Assembly (NCBI GenBank): GCA_021776115.1
Contig: JAJFGN010000004.1
Coordinates: 157,945 to 221,944, forward strand
Source of the DNA: Kiloniellaceae bacterium
GTDB taxonomy: Bacteria; Pseudomonadota; Alphaproteobacteria; Kiloniellales; J153
Direction of reading: 5' to 3'
DNA: 64,000 bases
A program made the translations under genes and the position numbers. Each line of letters opens with the position of its first letter. Position 1 is the first letter of the stretch. The notes beneath the pieces are model-generated. The model saw only the letters and a list, made by a program, of their open reading frames with translations, was not told where the DNA came from and did not search any database. Positions 43,076 to 49,791 of the stretch are shown here, piece after piece.

Positions 43076-43725
43076 CGGTTAAGGATGCGCGCTGCATCGC
43101 AATTTACGGCCGTCGCGGGTCGGGGAAAAGTACGCGCACAAAAGCCCTGATCGCGAAGGCCCCGCGTGTCGTCGTTTTCGATCCCATGGGCGAGTATGCG
43201 GGCGAGCGTGGTTTCGTGCGCGCCGGGTCGCTCGCGGCGGTGCGCGATCGGATGCGTAGCGGGTGGGGAAGGGGCTTCAAAATTGCTTATGTGCCGACCG
43301 GTGATTTTCAACGCATGGGGCACGGGCTGGCGCGTCTGGTTTGGCAGGCGCAAGAGCCGTACTTTCAGGGCCGCGACGCGCGCCAGATTTTGATGGTTTA
43401 CGAGGAAATGAACATCACCTACCCGGCGCACAAGTTACCGTCGCAATACTACGGGATCGGGCAGGCGACTTTGCAAGGCCGTCACCGTGGTATCGGCGTG
43501 ATCGGTGTGACCCAAAGGCCCGCGCTTATCAGTATGGATTTTCGCGGCAACGTGTCCGAGACTTACGTCTTCACGCTTGGCACGCGCGACGATCTGCGCG
43601 CCGTTGCCGAGGTCTATTCGGACGCTTCAATTACTGGCCTAAAGGCGCTTCGCCCACATGAATTTATCCGCCTGTCCGACGATGGCGCGGTGCCCGGCAA
43701 AAATCCCCCCTTAAGGAAACGATAA
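43072..43725 (+). CDS. Genome-packaging ATPase (PM2 P9-like, FtsK/HerA type)
   Basis: 217 aa, ATGA overlap with the previous gene. Walker A IYGRRGSGKSTRTKAL (about 10-25), VVFDPMGEYA (family motif after the P-loop), Walker B ILMVYEEMNI, and GVIGVTQRPALIS with the conserved Gln/Arg. This is the A32/P9 packaging ATPase of double jelly-roll viruses, pumping DNA into preformed, membrane-containing particles. With the capsid gene it is the second strong marker of a corticovirus-like element. Confidence 0.88.
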   Translation: MTVKDARCIAIYGRRGSGKSTRTKALIAKAPRVVVFDPMGEYAGERGFVRAGSLAAVRDRMRSGWGRGFKIAYVPTGDFQRMGHGLARLVWQAQEPYFQGRDARQILMVYEEMNITYPAHKLPSQYYGIGQATLQGRHRGIGVIGVTQRPALISMDFRGNVSETYVFTLGTRDDLRAVAEVYSDASITGLKALRPHEFIRLSDDGAVPGKNPPLRKR

Positions 43726-43737
43726 AAACTTTGCAGT

Positions 43738-43780
43738 GTTACCGGTCCCGGGCCTTTTGGGGCTTGACGCGATTGGTAAC
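43738..43780. promoter_or_regulatory. Inverted GTTACC/GGTAAC pair in the only large gap of the late operon
   Basis: GTTACCGGTCCC (43738-43749) and GGTAAC (43775-43780) face each other in the 94-bp gap between the ATPase gene and the first small membrane gene. This is the best place for a late promoter. The left arm is an inverted copy of the 16-base motif seen at 41132-41147. Confidence 0.5.
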
Positions 43781-43819
43781 GCGCGTGCGATTGGGCCTGT
43801 AGTTGCATTGGCGAGGCCC

Positions 43820-43918
43820 ATGAAGATCACTCTAAGCGCGGTTGCAACCGGGGTTATTTCCGGCCTGATCGTGGTCTTGATCTCTCGGGCGATTTTGAAA
43901 CGAGGGGATCAATCGTGA
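43820..43918 (+). CDS. Tiny phage membrane protein
   Basis: 32 aa from the ATG at 43820: MKITLSAVATGVISGLIVVL then a basic end. One transmembrane segment. Its stop overlaps the next start (GTGA). PM2-type virions carry several such small proteins in the internal membrane. An upstream in-frame start at 43736 is less likely because it overlaps the motif pair. Confidence 0.6.
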   Translation: MKITLSAVATGVISGLIVVLISRAILKRGDQS

Positions 43919-44043
43919 ACGTTAATCAGGTTGTCAAAGCTGCCGTGCCAGTGGTCATCGGTGTGATGGTCGCGGGCTTCATTTTGAATGCGCTTCGCGA
44001 CAACGACTTCGTGAAGAACATCATCAACGGTTTCGACAGCTAA
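43915..44043 (+). CDS. Tiny phage membrane protein
   Basis: 42 aa from a GTG that overlaps the previous stop. One transmembrane segment (VVKAAVPVVIGVMVAGFIL) followed by a charged tail (NALRDNDFVKNIINGFDS). Probably a virion membrane component, like PM2 P3 or P6 in size and position before or near the capsid gene. Confidence 0.6.
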   Translation: MNVNQVVKAAVPVVIGVMVAGFILNALRDNDFVKNIINGFDS

Positions 44044-44079
44044 GGCTGTCTCGCTACCATCATCAAGGAGGGGCGGGGC

Positions 44080-44913
44080 ATGGCTCGCGAAATCATCACC
44101 ACCAACTCGTTTTCCGGTGTCGGCGCGGGACAGACCGCGACCCTCGAATTGCCGGTTGGCGATATCACCTATGACCAGTTGCTTTTGGTTTATGGAACCG
44201 CGACGGCGGGCGGCCCGACCGAAGTGAACATGGAAGCGGAAGTTTCTGAAATCCGCATCAAGGTCAACGGCATTGTCCAGCGTACGATTTCTGCGGCGGA
44301 GTTGTTCGACCTAAACCGCGTCAACGGGGTCGTTGTCGCCGATGGCTTCTTGCCGATCTTCTTTGCCGAACCTTGGCGGCGGTCGGCGCAGGGTGAGGAC
44401 GTTCTGGGTTGGGGTGCGGCCGATGTCGATACCTTGCAGATCGAGGTCGATATCGCGCCCGGTGCCGCGGCCCCGACGCTTTCGGCGCGGGTCGAAATCG
44501 AACGCGTCCGGCGTGCCATGGGGCCGATTGTCAAGTGGCGGCGTTTCACGATCCAGCCGGGTGCGGCCGGGGTCATGAACCTCACCAACCTGCCCAAGAT
44601 CGACGCTTATTATCGCCTGCATGTCTTCGCGACCACGATTACCGAGGTCAAGGTGGTGGTCGATCAACGCGACGTGTGGAACCTGACGGACGCGCAAGCG
44701 CGCCGCATTTATGCGGATCGCGGGTTGGCGGTTCCGGCCGCCATGACTTCGGTGATTTTCGATCTCACGCAACGGGTCGCGGATGCCTTGCCGATGGCCG
44801 TCGCCTTGGGCAATGGCCGTTCGCGCCAGGTCTCGGAGTTCCGGGTTGATTACACCTTCTCGGCGGGCGGGTCGCATGTCCTGCTCACTGAGACCCTGGG
44901 GCCGCGCGACTAG
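44080..44913 (+). CDS. Major capsid protein, double jelly-roll (PM2 P2-like)
   Basis: 277 aa (PM2 P2 has 269). Strong ribosome site AAGGAGGGGCGGGGC. From memory of the family, the N-terminal GVGAGQTATLELPVG, the central VDIAPGAAAPTLSARVE and IVKWRRFTIQPGAAGVMNLTNLPKIDAYYRLHVF, and VVDQRDVWNLT align in order with PM2 P2 along the whole length, covering both jelly rolls. It forms trimers with pseudo-hexagonal shape around a membrane vesicle. FLiP-like ssDNA phages have a related capsid, but they lack the packaging ATPase that is present here. Confidence 0.88.
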   Translation: MAREIITTNSFSGVGAGQTATLELPVGDITYDQLLLVYGTATAGGPTEVNMEAEVSEIRIKVNGIVQRTISAAELFDLNRVNGVVVADGFLPIFFAEPWRRSAQGEDVLGWGAADVDTLQIEVDIAPGAAAPTLSARVEIERVRRAMGPIVKWRRFTIQPGAAGVMNLTNLPKIDAYYRLHVFATTITEVKVVVDQRDVWNLTDAQARRIYADRGLAVPAAMTSVIFDLTQRVADALPMAVALGNGRSRQVSEFRVDYTFSAGGSHVLLTETLGPRD

Positions 44914-44929
44914 CGCTTGAGCGATGAAA

Positions 44930-44958
44930 CAGGGGCCGCGCCGACTACGCGGCCCCTG
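44930..44958 (+). other. Stem-loop after the capsid gene
   Basis: An 11-bp perfect stem (CAGGGGCCGCG with CGCGGCCCCTG) and a 7-base loop, 17 bases after the capsid stop. No T-run follows, so it is more likely to protect or partly attenuate the transcript, keeping capsid mRNA high compared with the next genes. Confidence 0.65.
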
Positions 44959-44974
44959 ATAGCGAGGGGCAGAC

Positions 44975-45256
44975 ATGGAAGCGACCGAAGGCGGTCTAGG
45001 CATCTTCGGGGATATCTGGGACAAGGCTCTCGGTGTTTTCGACAAGGTGGCGGACCTGGAACTAGGCAAGCGCGAGCTAAAGCTCGCCAGCGACGTGCAA
45101 TTTTTCAAGCAGGCGCAGGCGGCCGAAGATCAACGGCGCTCAGAGCAATTCCAAAATACGGCCGGGGCGCAGGTTTTCGGGTCCGGCTTCGATCCTGGGT
45201 TACTCGTGCTCGGGGGCGTGGGGCTGATCGCGGTCTTTCTGATCGCGCGGGGTTAA
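44975..45256 (+). CDS. Small phage membrane protein
   Basis: 93 aa. A helical, amphipathic charged region (residues 10-65) precedes a C-terminal membrane segment (FDPGLLVLGGVGLIAVFLIARG). Likely a virion-membrane protein. Ribosome site AGCGAGGGGCAGAC upstream. No homology recognised. Confidence 0.7.
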   Translation: MEATEGGLGIFGDIWDKALGVFDKVADLELGKRELKLASDVQFFKQAQAAEDQRRSEQFQNTAGAQVFGSGFDPGLLVLGGVGLIAVFLIARG

Positions 45257-45260
45257 GTCC

Positions 45261-45515
45261 GTGGTTCCCTTTAATCCGGTATCGGCGCTAGGCACTTCGC
45301 CGTCCTTTAAGGGCGGCAATGCCGGTCCGTCCACGGCCACGGCCGACGCGGATAGCGGCAATATTTCGGGCATCTTTCAAGCCTCGTCGTTCGCGGTCGG
45401 GTCGGGCGCGACGGCGACAAGCGGCGATCCTTCGGGCTCGCTTACCGGGATCATTCTTCCAGTTGTTTTGATCGGAGCGGCGGCGTGGGTCTTAACGACA
45501 TTCATTCGACGCTAG
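45261..45515 (+). CDS. Small phage membrane protein, Ser/Gly/Ala-rich
   Basis: 84 aa from a GTG. Ser/Gly/Ala/Thr-rich N-terminal two thirds, like a virion-surface or disordered segment, then a membrane segment (LTGIILPVVLIGAAAWVLTTFI). It starts 4 bases after the previous stop and its end overlaps the next gene by 31 bases. Confidence 0.65.
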   Translation: MVPFNPVSALGTSPSFKGGNAGPSTATADADSGNISGIFQASSFAVGSGATATSGDPSGSLTGIILPVVLIGAAAWVLTTFIRR

Positions 45516-45901
45516 AGCTTAGTCACGTTCCTTGGGGGCCAGAAGTGGCCGCCGATTTGGAACACGTCCAGGCCGAAGATGCGGGCGTGTCTTGGTACGC
45601 GCAAGAGGTCGAAGCGCGGCGGCTTCTTCTGCTGTCCGTGACGCGCGACGGGGAGCGGATCGGGACCGTGGCTTACCGGATTGAAGCTATGGACTGGGGC
45701 AGTGAAATGGTGATCGTTGCCGGGGCCGGTTTCGATAGCCGCGCCGATCTTACCGAGGTTGTGTTTCCCGCGCTCGAGGCCGTGGCGGCTAACGCGGGCA
45801 TGGCGTCCTTGCGCTTTCATACGTCGCGCAAGGGCCTGGAGCTAAAGGCCGCGCGCCAAGGCTGGTATTTTGCCGAAGCCGTTTACCGGAAGCGAGTGTG
45901 A
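45485..45901 (+). CDS. GNAT-like fold phage protein
   Basis: 138 aa from a GTG. The pattern of strands and the C-terminal RFHTSRKGLELKAARQGWYFAEAVYRKRV recall GNAT-type proteins encoded in other phages, where the acetyl-CoA loop is not always kept. No clear Q/RxxGxG motif is visible here, so catalysis is doubtful. A structural or receptor-related role in the virion is possible. Confidence 0.55.
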   Translation: MGLNDIHSTLELSHVPWGPEVAADLEHVQAEDAGVSWYAQEVEARRLLLLSVTRDGERIGTVAYRIEAMDWGSEMVIVAGAGFDSRADLTEVVFPALEAVAANAGMASLRFHTSRKGLELKAARQGWYFAEAVYRKRV

Positions 45902-45904
45902 CGC

Positions 45905-46291
45905 ATGGGCGGTAAATCAACCTCCAAATCCTCATCGTCTTCGTCTTCGACGGTCACGCAAATTGACCGGCGTATCGGCGCGGCCGAAGGCTCGACCGTC
46001 GCGACCGAAGGCGGCACGGTTAGCACCTCGATCAATATCGATAGCCTGGACGCGGAAGTGATCGAGGCGGCCTTGTCGGAGTCCTTTGGCTTCGCGGGCA
46101 AGGCGGCGGACGAGGCGGGTGGTCTGGTCGGCAATGCCTTGTCGTTGGTTGAAAGTTCGACCAAGCAGGCGCTCGAAGCACAGTCGGCCGTGGGGGAGTT
46201 GGGCGGCCTGAAAGAGCTTCTGAAAACCGGGACCGCCATAGCCGCCGTGGCGGCGGCGGCCTTCATTCTGCCAAAGGTGTTCAGCAAATGA
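45905..46291 (+). CDS. Phage structural protein, Ser-rich with C-terminal membrane segment
   Basis: 128 aa. N-terminal SKSSSSSSS tract, a middle with alternating strand-like and helical parts (LDAEVIEAALSESFGFAGKAADEAGG) and a C-terminal hydrophobic helix (TAIAAVAAAAFILPKVF). It starts 3 bases after the previous stop and overlaps the next start (ATGA). Similar architecture is common among minor, membrane-linked capsid proteins. Confidence 0.65.
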   Translation: MGGKSTSKSSSSSSSTVTQIDRRIGAAEGSTVATEGGTVSTSINIDSLDAEVIEAALSESFGFAGKAADEAGGLVGNALSLVESSTKQALEAQSAVGELGGLKELLKTGTAIAAVAAAAFILPKVFSK

Positions 46292-46866
46292 CGGCGCTCA
46301 AGGAATTTCGGACTTTTACCTATGCGCTTGCGGCGAGCGGCGAGGAGGATATTCGCACCTCCGGCAACTACATCGTCGCCTTGGCCGCGACCGGCACCTT
46401 TAAGATCGGGCGCGCCGATGGACCGCCTTTTGATTTTGAAGCCGGGCTCAAGGTCAAGCTGCCCGAAGGCCAGCAATTCGACAACTTGCGCATTATCGAC
46501 ACCTCCGGCGCGCCGAATACGGTGCGGCTGGCGGTCGGCTTCGGAGACTTCGACGATAACCGGCTGACGGTTTCCGGGGCCATTAATCTTTCCAAATCCG
46601 GCAATCTTTCCAGCACGGCCGATGTTGTTTGCAACAATGCGGCGGCTACGGTTGTGAAGGCGCTCACAGCGACACGGCGCAGCATCGAAGTGCAGAACCT
46701 CGATGCGGTGGCGTCGCTGCGCGTTGGCGATGCGGCGGTGACAGCGACGCGGGGGTTACGTCTAGGGCCTGGCGAAAGCGTGACGCTGGCGACAACGGCG
46801 GCGGTGTCGGTTCGCAACGATAGCGGCGCGCCGGTCTCGGTCGCGGTCTTGGAGGTCTTGGACTAA
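46288..46866 (+). CDS. Putative virion spike or vertex protein
   Basis: 192 aa, beta-rich. The C-terminal part ATRRSIEVQNLDAVASLRVGDAAVTATRGLRLGPGESVTL matches a pattern often found in phage fibre and spike proteins. PM2 has a vertex spike (P1). Position in the late operon and lack of a membrane segment favour an exposed role. The stop shares one base with the next start (TAATG). Confidence 0.6.
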   Translation: MTALKEFRTFTYALAASGEEDIRTSGNYIVALAATGTFKIGRADGPPFDFEAGLKVKLPEGQQFDNLRIIDTSGAPNTVRLAVGFGDFDDNRLTVSGAINLSKSGNLSSTADVVCNNAAATVVKALTATRRSIEVQNLDAVASLRVGDAAVTATRGLRLGPGESVTLATTAAVSVRNDSGAPVSVAVLEVLD

Positions 46867-47339
46867 TGCTAAATTCTCGCGCCCCGGATCGCGCATTGGC
46901 GGGCATCGCTTCGACCATTGCGGGCAATAGCTTTATTGGCGGCGGTAGTCCCGGCGCTCTCGCGGCGAACTATGCCCAAATCCAACTTTGGAACCCGGCC
47001 GCCAGTGGCAAGATTTTATACGTCCAGCGCGCTTTGATTTATCAATCGGCGTCCGGGGACGTTCAGCTTAGATCGTTCGCAACTGCGTTAACCGGGGTCG
47101 CTGGCCAAGCGTCCAAGGACCTCGGCGGTGCGGCGGGGGTGGGGCAGGTTCGTTTCCAGCTAAATGGCGCGATCTTAGGGACTTTCATGGCTCAACATCG
47201 GGTCTTGCAAGATCAAGACGTCGAGATGATACAGCACGACGCAATCCGAGTACCGGAAGGCAATGGGCTTGATCTGGTCGGCGCGCAATTGGCCTCGACC
47301 GCGACCGGCTTTTTCGAGTGGCGGGAGTTGCCGTCGTGA
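46866..47339 (+). CDS. Putative virion protein, beta-rich
   Basis: 157 aa without membrane segment or catalytic motif. Sequence such as IAGNSFIGGGSPGALAANYAQIQLWNPAASGKILYVQRALIYQSASGDVQLR and the end STATGFFEWRELPS are like phage fibre or receptor-binding domains. It overlaps the transglycosylase start (GTGA). It may pair with the preceding protein at the vertices. Confidence 0.6.
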   Translation: MLNSRAPDRALAGIASTIAGNSFIGGGSPGALAANYAQIQLWNPAASGKILYVQRALIYQSASGDVQLRSFATALTGVAGQASKDLGGAAGVGQVRFQLNGAILGTFMAQHRVLQDQDVEMIQHDAIRVPEGNGLDLVGAQLASTATGFFEWRELPS

Positions 47340-47893
47340 CGCGGCAAACCAACCTCGCCTTTATCGTTGCTGGTCTGGCGGCCGCCTTCGCGTTCTTGAA
47401 CCGCAAGGCGTTCGCGTCCGAGGGGCCGTTGTGGACCCTGGAGAATGTCCGCGCGGTTGCCGGTACGACAGTGCGCAGTTTTAATCTTCGGGTCGATCCC
47501 GATTTGATCGCGCGCATTGCCTGGATCGAAAGTTCCAACCGGGAGCGCGAGGCGGATGCGGTGCGCTTCAACACCACGGCGCTGCGTTTCGAGAACCACA
47601 TTGGCGATGCCTCGGCCGGGCTGATGCAAACCCTGGTCGGCACCGCGCGATGGCTCGCCAAGGACATGGGCTATACCGCCTTCGGCGTGCCGACGCTCGA
47701 CACGTTGCTATCGTCGCCCCAGGCGTCCATTTACTTCGGCGCGGCCTATCTCGATTACCTGTCCCGCTACAGGGGGCAAGCGCGCGCCGAGGAATGGATT
47801 GTGCGCTCCTACAACGGCGGGCCGGGCAACGTCGGCAACGCCACGGCGGATTATTGGGACAAGTATCTTGATGCGAAAAAGGTGGTCGGCTGA
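47336..47893 (+). CDS. Phage lytic transglycosylase (SLT family) with membrane anchor
   Basis: 185 aa from a GTG. An N-terminal signal or anchor (LAFIVAGLAAAFAFL) is followed by the SLT domain: catalytic Glu in RIAWIESSN, SAGLMQTLVGTARW, and VRSYNGGPGNV. It cuts peptidoglycan. PM2-type and other membrane-containing phages carry such an enzyme in the virion for entry or use it for exit. Overlaps with both neighbours. Confidence 0.88.
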   Translation: MTRQTNLAFIVAGLAAAFAFLNRKAFASEGPLWTLENVRAVAGTTVRSFNLRVDPDLIARIAWIESSNREREADAVRFNTTALRFENHIGDASAGLMQTLVGTARWLAKDMGYTAFGVPTLDTLLSSPQASIYFGAAYLDYLSRYRGQARAEEWIVRSYNGGPGNVGNATADYWDKYLDAKKVVG

Positions 47894-48066
47894 TGCCTGC
47901 AATCGCTTGGTGGTTGATCGGTGGCGGGGTCGCGGCACTTGGGGCAGGCGGCGGGTTTAAGTTGTTCGGGAGCGCGGCCGACGACGCCGGCAACGGCGCA
48001 CTCAAACTGGCCGGCGCGGCGGCCATTGGCGCCGGCGTCTGGATTGCGGTCAAGAGGTTCGGCTGA
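47893..48066 (+). CDS. Tiny phage membrane protein, Gly/Ala-rich
   Basis: 57 aa, starting at an ATG that shares a base with the stop before (TGATG), and ending in the same way. Two short hydrophobic stretches (AWWLIGGGVAALGAGGG and LAGAAAIGAGVWIAV). A virion-membrane or lysis role is possible. Confidence 0.55.
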   Translation: MPAIAWWLIGGGVAALGAGGGFKLFGSAADDAGNGALKLAGAAAIGAGVWIAVKRFG

Positions 48067-48242
48067 TGTGGGACGTTATGAACACGGGCTTGAACGTCAT
48101 CGGCGTCGGGGCGCTCTGCGGGATTTTCTTGCGTCTCGGCTCACTCACGGAAGCGGTGCGCGGTCTGCGCGGGCGGGTTAAGGCCCTGGAGGGTTGGCGC
48201 GCGTCTTTTTATCCATCCATCGACGTAGGAGGTCCGCTATGA
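48066..48242 (+). CDS. Tiny phage membrane protein with coiled coil
   Basis: 58 aa. A membrane segment (GLNVIGVGALCGIFLRLG) is followed by a short helical coil (TEAVRGLRGRVKALEGWR). This layout is like accessory lysis proteins or spanin-type small proteins, but no lipobox is seen. The end overlaps the holin-like start. Confidence 0.55.
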   Translation: MWDVMNTGLNVIGVGALCGIFLRLGSLTEAVRGLRGRVKALEGWRASFYPSIDVGGPL

Positions 48243-48451
48243 GGTATCTACAATCCCGGCTCAAGGAACCGTCCAGCTACGCGGGTCTAGCCGGTATTCT
48301 GACCGGCCTGGGCATGATCTTCGATATCAACGAAGCGCCCGCGGTTGCCGAGGCCGCGGGGCAGGCGGCCCAGGTCGTGGCTCAAAGCGGCGATTGGAAA
48401 ATGGGCCTCTTGACGGTGAGCTTCGGCGCGCTGGCGAGCTTCTTGCGCTAG
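48239..48451 (+). CDS. Holin-like phage membrane protein
   Basis: 70 aa from the ATG at 48239, with GTAGGAGGTC upstream. It starts MRYLQSRLKEPSSYAGLAGI and has two hydrophobic segments (SYAGLAGILTGLGMIF and MGLLTVSFGALASFL). Size and pattern match small holins next to phage lysis enzymes. It follows the transglycosylase gene by two small genes. Confidence 0.62.
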   Translation: MRYLQSRLKEPSSYAGLAGILTGLGMIFDINEAPAVAEAAGQAAQVVAQSGDWKMGLLTVSFGALASFLR

Positions 48452-48455
48452 TTCG

Positions 48456-48779
48456 ATGAATGGTCCCGCGCCTCTTTTGCCGGACGGCTTCCCGGCTTCG
48501 GCTTGGTTCGAGTTGGAGCCGAACGCGCGGGCGCTGTTCCTTGAGGGGTTCCTGGCGATCAATCCTAAGTTGGAGCTGACCGGGACTGTCGATTACGAAA
48601 GCGCGCGGGAGCCGATCTTGCTGGATACCGAACTAGGGTCTTTCGTGTCTCTGCGCGGCGATGCGGTCGATACCGGGCAGGGGCTCATTGTGAACATTAC
48701 CGAGGGCACGGTGGCGGGCCAGCCGGTGCTTTTCTGGGCGGCGGTCATGGGGATCGTGCTCATTCTTACCTGGAGGTAG
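48456..48779 (+). CDS. Phage protein with C-terminal membrane segment, unknown
   Basis: 107 aa. A soluble N-terminal part with strand-like ELTGTVDYESAREPILLDTELGSFVSLRG is followed by a membrane helix at the end (VLFWAAVMGIVLILTW). Family not recognised. Probably a virion-membrane protein. Confidence 0.6.
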   Translation: MNGPAPLLPDGFPASAWFELEPNARALFLEGFLAINPKLELTGTVDYESAREPILLDTELGSFVSLRGDAVDTGQGLIVNITEGTVAGQPVLFWAAVMGIVLILTWR

Positions 48780-48782
48780 ATC

Positions 48783-48902
48783 ATGGCTATCGGACTGAAA
48801 CGCAACGGCCGCCTGAAAAAGGGTTATCGCTTCAAGCGCGGCGGCAAAGTCGTGAAGGCCAAGGCCACAAAGCGGGCGCGCAAGCGTTCGCGGCGGCGCT
48901 AG
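48783..48902 (+). CDS. Tiny, very basic phage protein (DNA condensation?)
   Basis: 39 aa from the ATG at 48783: starts MAIGLKRNGRLKKGYRFKRGG and ends KRARKRSRRR. More than 40 percent Lys/Arg. Such peptides package DNA in membrane-containing and adeno-like viruses. The ribosome site is GGAGGTAGATC. Too short for usual gene scans. Confidence 0.65.
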   Translation: MAIGLKRNGRLKKGYRFKRGGKVVKAKATKRARKRSRRR

Positions 48903-48913
48903 GAGGATCTGAC

Positions 48914-49114
48914 ATGCCTGCGAAAAAGAAGGCCGTTACCGGTCGATCGACACGTAACCCGACCAAGAAGGCATCGCGCAAGCGAGCGTCGGCCAAGAAA
49001 CCGGCCGCCGTGGCGAAATCCGGCCCCGGGACCGGTAACGTCGCAAATCTGGAAGGTCCGCCCGCGTGGCGCTGGGTCAACGGCCAGCGGCGGTCGCTAG
49101 CGCCTTCTGAATGA
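48914..49114 (+). CDS. Histone-H1-like basic phage protein
   Basis: 66 aa. Lys/Ala/Arg-rich N-terminal two thirds (PAKKKAVTGRSTRNPTKKASRKRASAKKPAAVAKSG), then a short neutral end. A second candidate for condensing DNA. The ribosome site is AGGAGGATCTGAC. Its last 38 bases overlap, on the opposite strand, the end of the leftward HTH gene, and it contains two ACCGGTAAC-type motifs. Confidence 0.65.
   Translation: MPAKKKAVTGRSTRNPTKKASRKRASAKKPAAVAKSGPGTGNVANLEGPPAWRWVNGQRRSLAPSE
49028..49039. promoter_or_regulatory. GGGACCGGTAAC motif at the end of the late operon
   Basis: A copy of the motif found at 41134-41145 and, inverted, at 43738-43749. A related GTTACCGGTC is at 48935-48944. It lies where the rightward late operon meets the leftward regulator operon. 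Confidence 0.4.
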
Positions 49115-49520
49115 TCCGGCTAACGCTGCCGGGGTGAAGCCCTAGCCGCTCTCCGATCTCTTTGTTGCTCTGGCCCTTGCGGGCTAGGGCCAAAATCCGC
49201 CGGTCCCGCTCGAACAGGGACCGGCGTTTTCGTTCCCGCGCCCGCAGGCGGACATGGATCGCGACCGTTTCCACCGGAATACCGGTTTGATCGGCCACGA
49301 TCCGCACGGCGCGCTCTAGGCTCATATGGCTGGCGTAGTGTTCGACGATCTGAGCGGCGTCGAGGAAGGCGGCCTTGCGCGCGGCCATGCTCTGGCGAGC
49401 CGCGCGCCGGTCCTTGGTTTCGCCCAGGGTCGCGGCCTGTTTGGAGAGGTCGTCCAGATAGCCGGACAGGGCTAGGAGCGCATCGGCCGGGAGCTTACGG
49501 ATGGGATCGTTCATGCCCAT
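49077..49520 (-). CDS. Phage HTH regulator (LuxR-like C-terminal helix-turn-helix)
   Basis: 147 aa. The helical N-terminal part has no known domain. The C-terminal region RRILALARKGQSNKEIGERLGLHPGSVSRIIQKAL (about 108-142) is a clear helix-turn-helix. It lies downstream of the 63-aa gene and is oriented leftward, so in the circular phage it would be the third gene of the regulator operon that starts at 39432. In the prophage it has no obvious phage promoter upstream. Confidence 0.75.
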   Translation of the reverse strand: MGMNDPIRKLPADALLALSGYLDDLSKQAATLGETKDRRAARQSMAARKAAFLDAAQIVEHYASHMSLERAVRIVADQTGIPVETVAIHVRLRARERKRRSLFERDRRILALARKGQSNKEIGERLGLHPGSVSRIIQKALATAAGR

Positions 49521-49549
49521 GATGATCCCGGCCGAGGGTTAAGCGCCGG

Positions 49550-49741
49550 TCAACTCGCGAGTTCGTCGTAAATCCCCGAAATCTCAATGCCGCGTGTAGC
49601 TAGATCGTCGAGCGCAACCTTGAGGGATTGTTTCAGGAAGCCGCGTTGCACCTCGCCTAGGGTTTGGCTGCGTAGGCGTTCGGCGTTGATCTGGACGAAG
49701 TGGACAAGGCGCTCATCGTCGAATTGCTCGCTCACGATCAT
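49550..49741 (-). CDS. 63-aa phage protein, coupled to the regulator only in the circular form
   Basis: 63 aa from the ATG at 49741 (MIVSEQFDDERLVHF...), with TGGAGGG 7-8 bases upstream. The frame stays open upstream to 49897, but that extension reads through attR into host DNA and is not a natural start. In the excised circle the regulator frame that comes across attP stops with the TGA that overlaps this ATG (ATGA), the same arrangement as other junctions in this phage. Function is unknown; it is acidic and helical, and might modulate the regulators. Confidence 0.62.
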   Translation of the reverse strand: MIVSEQFDDERLVHFVQINAERLRSQTLGEVQRGFLKQSLKVALDDLATRGIEISGIYDELAS

Positions 49742-49791
49742 GTGAAAGCCCTCCACGCGGGCCGGAATAGCGCCCTCGCCCACCGTCGCAG

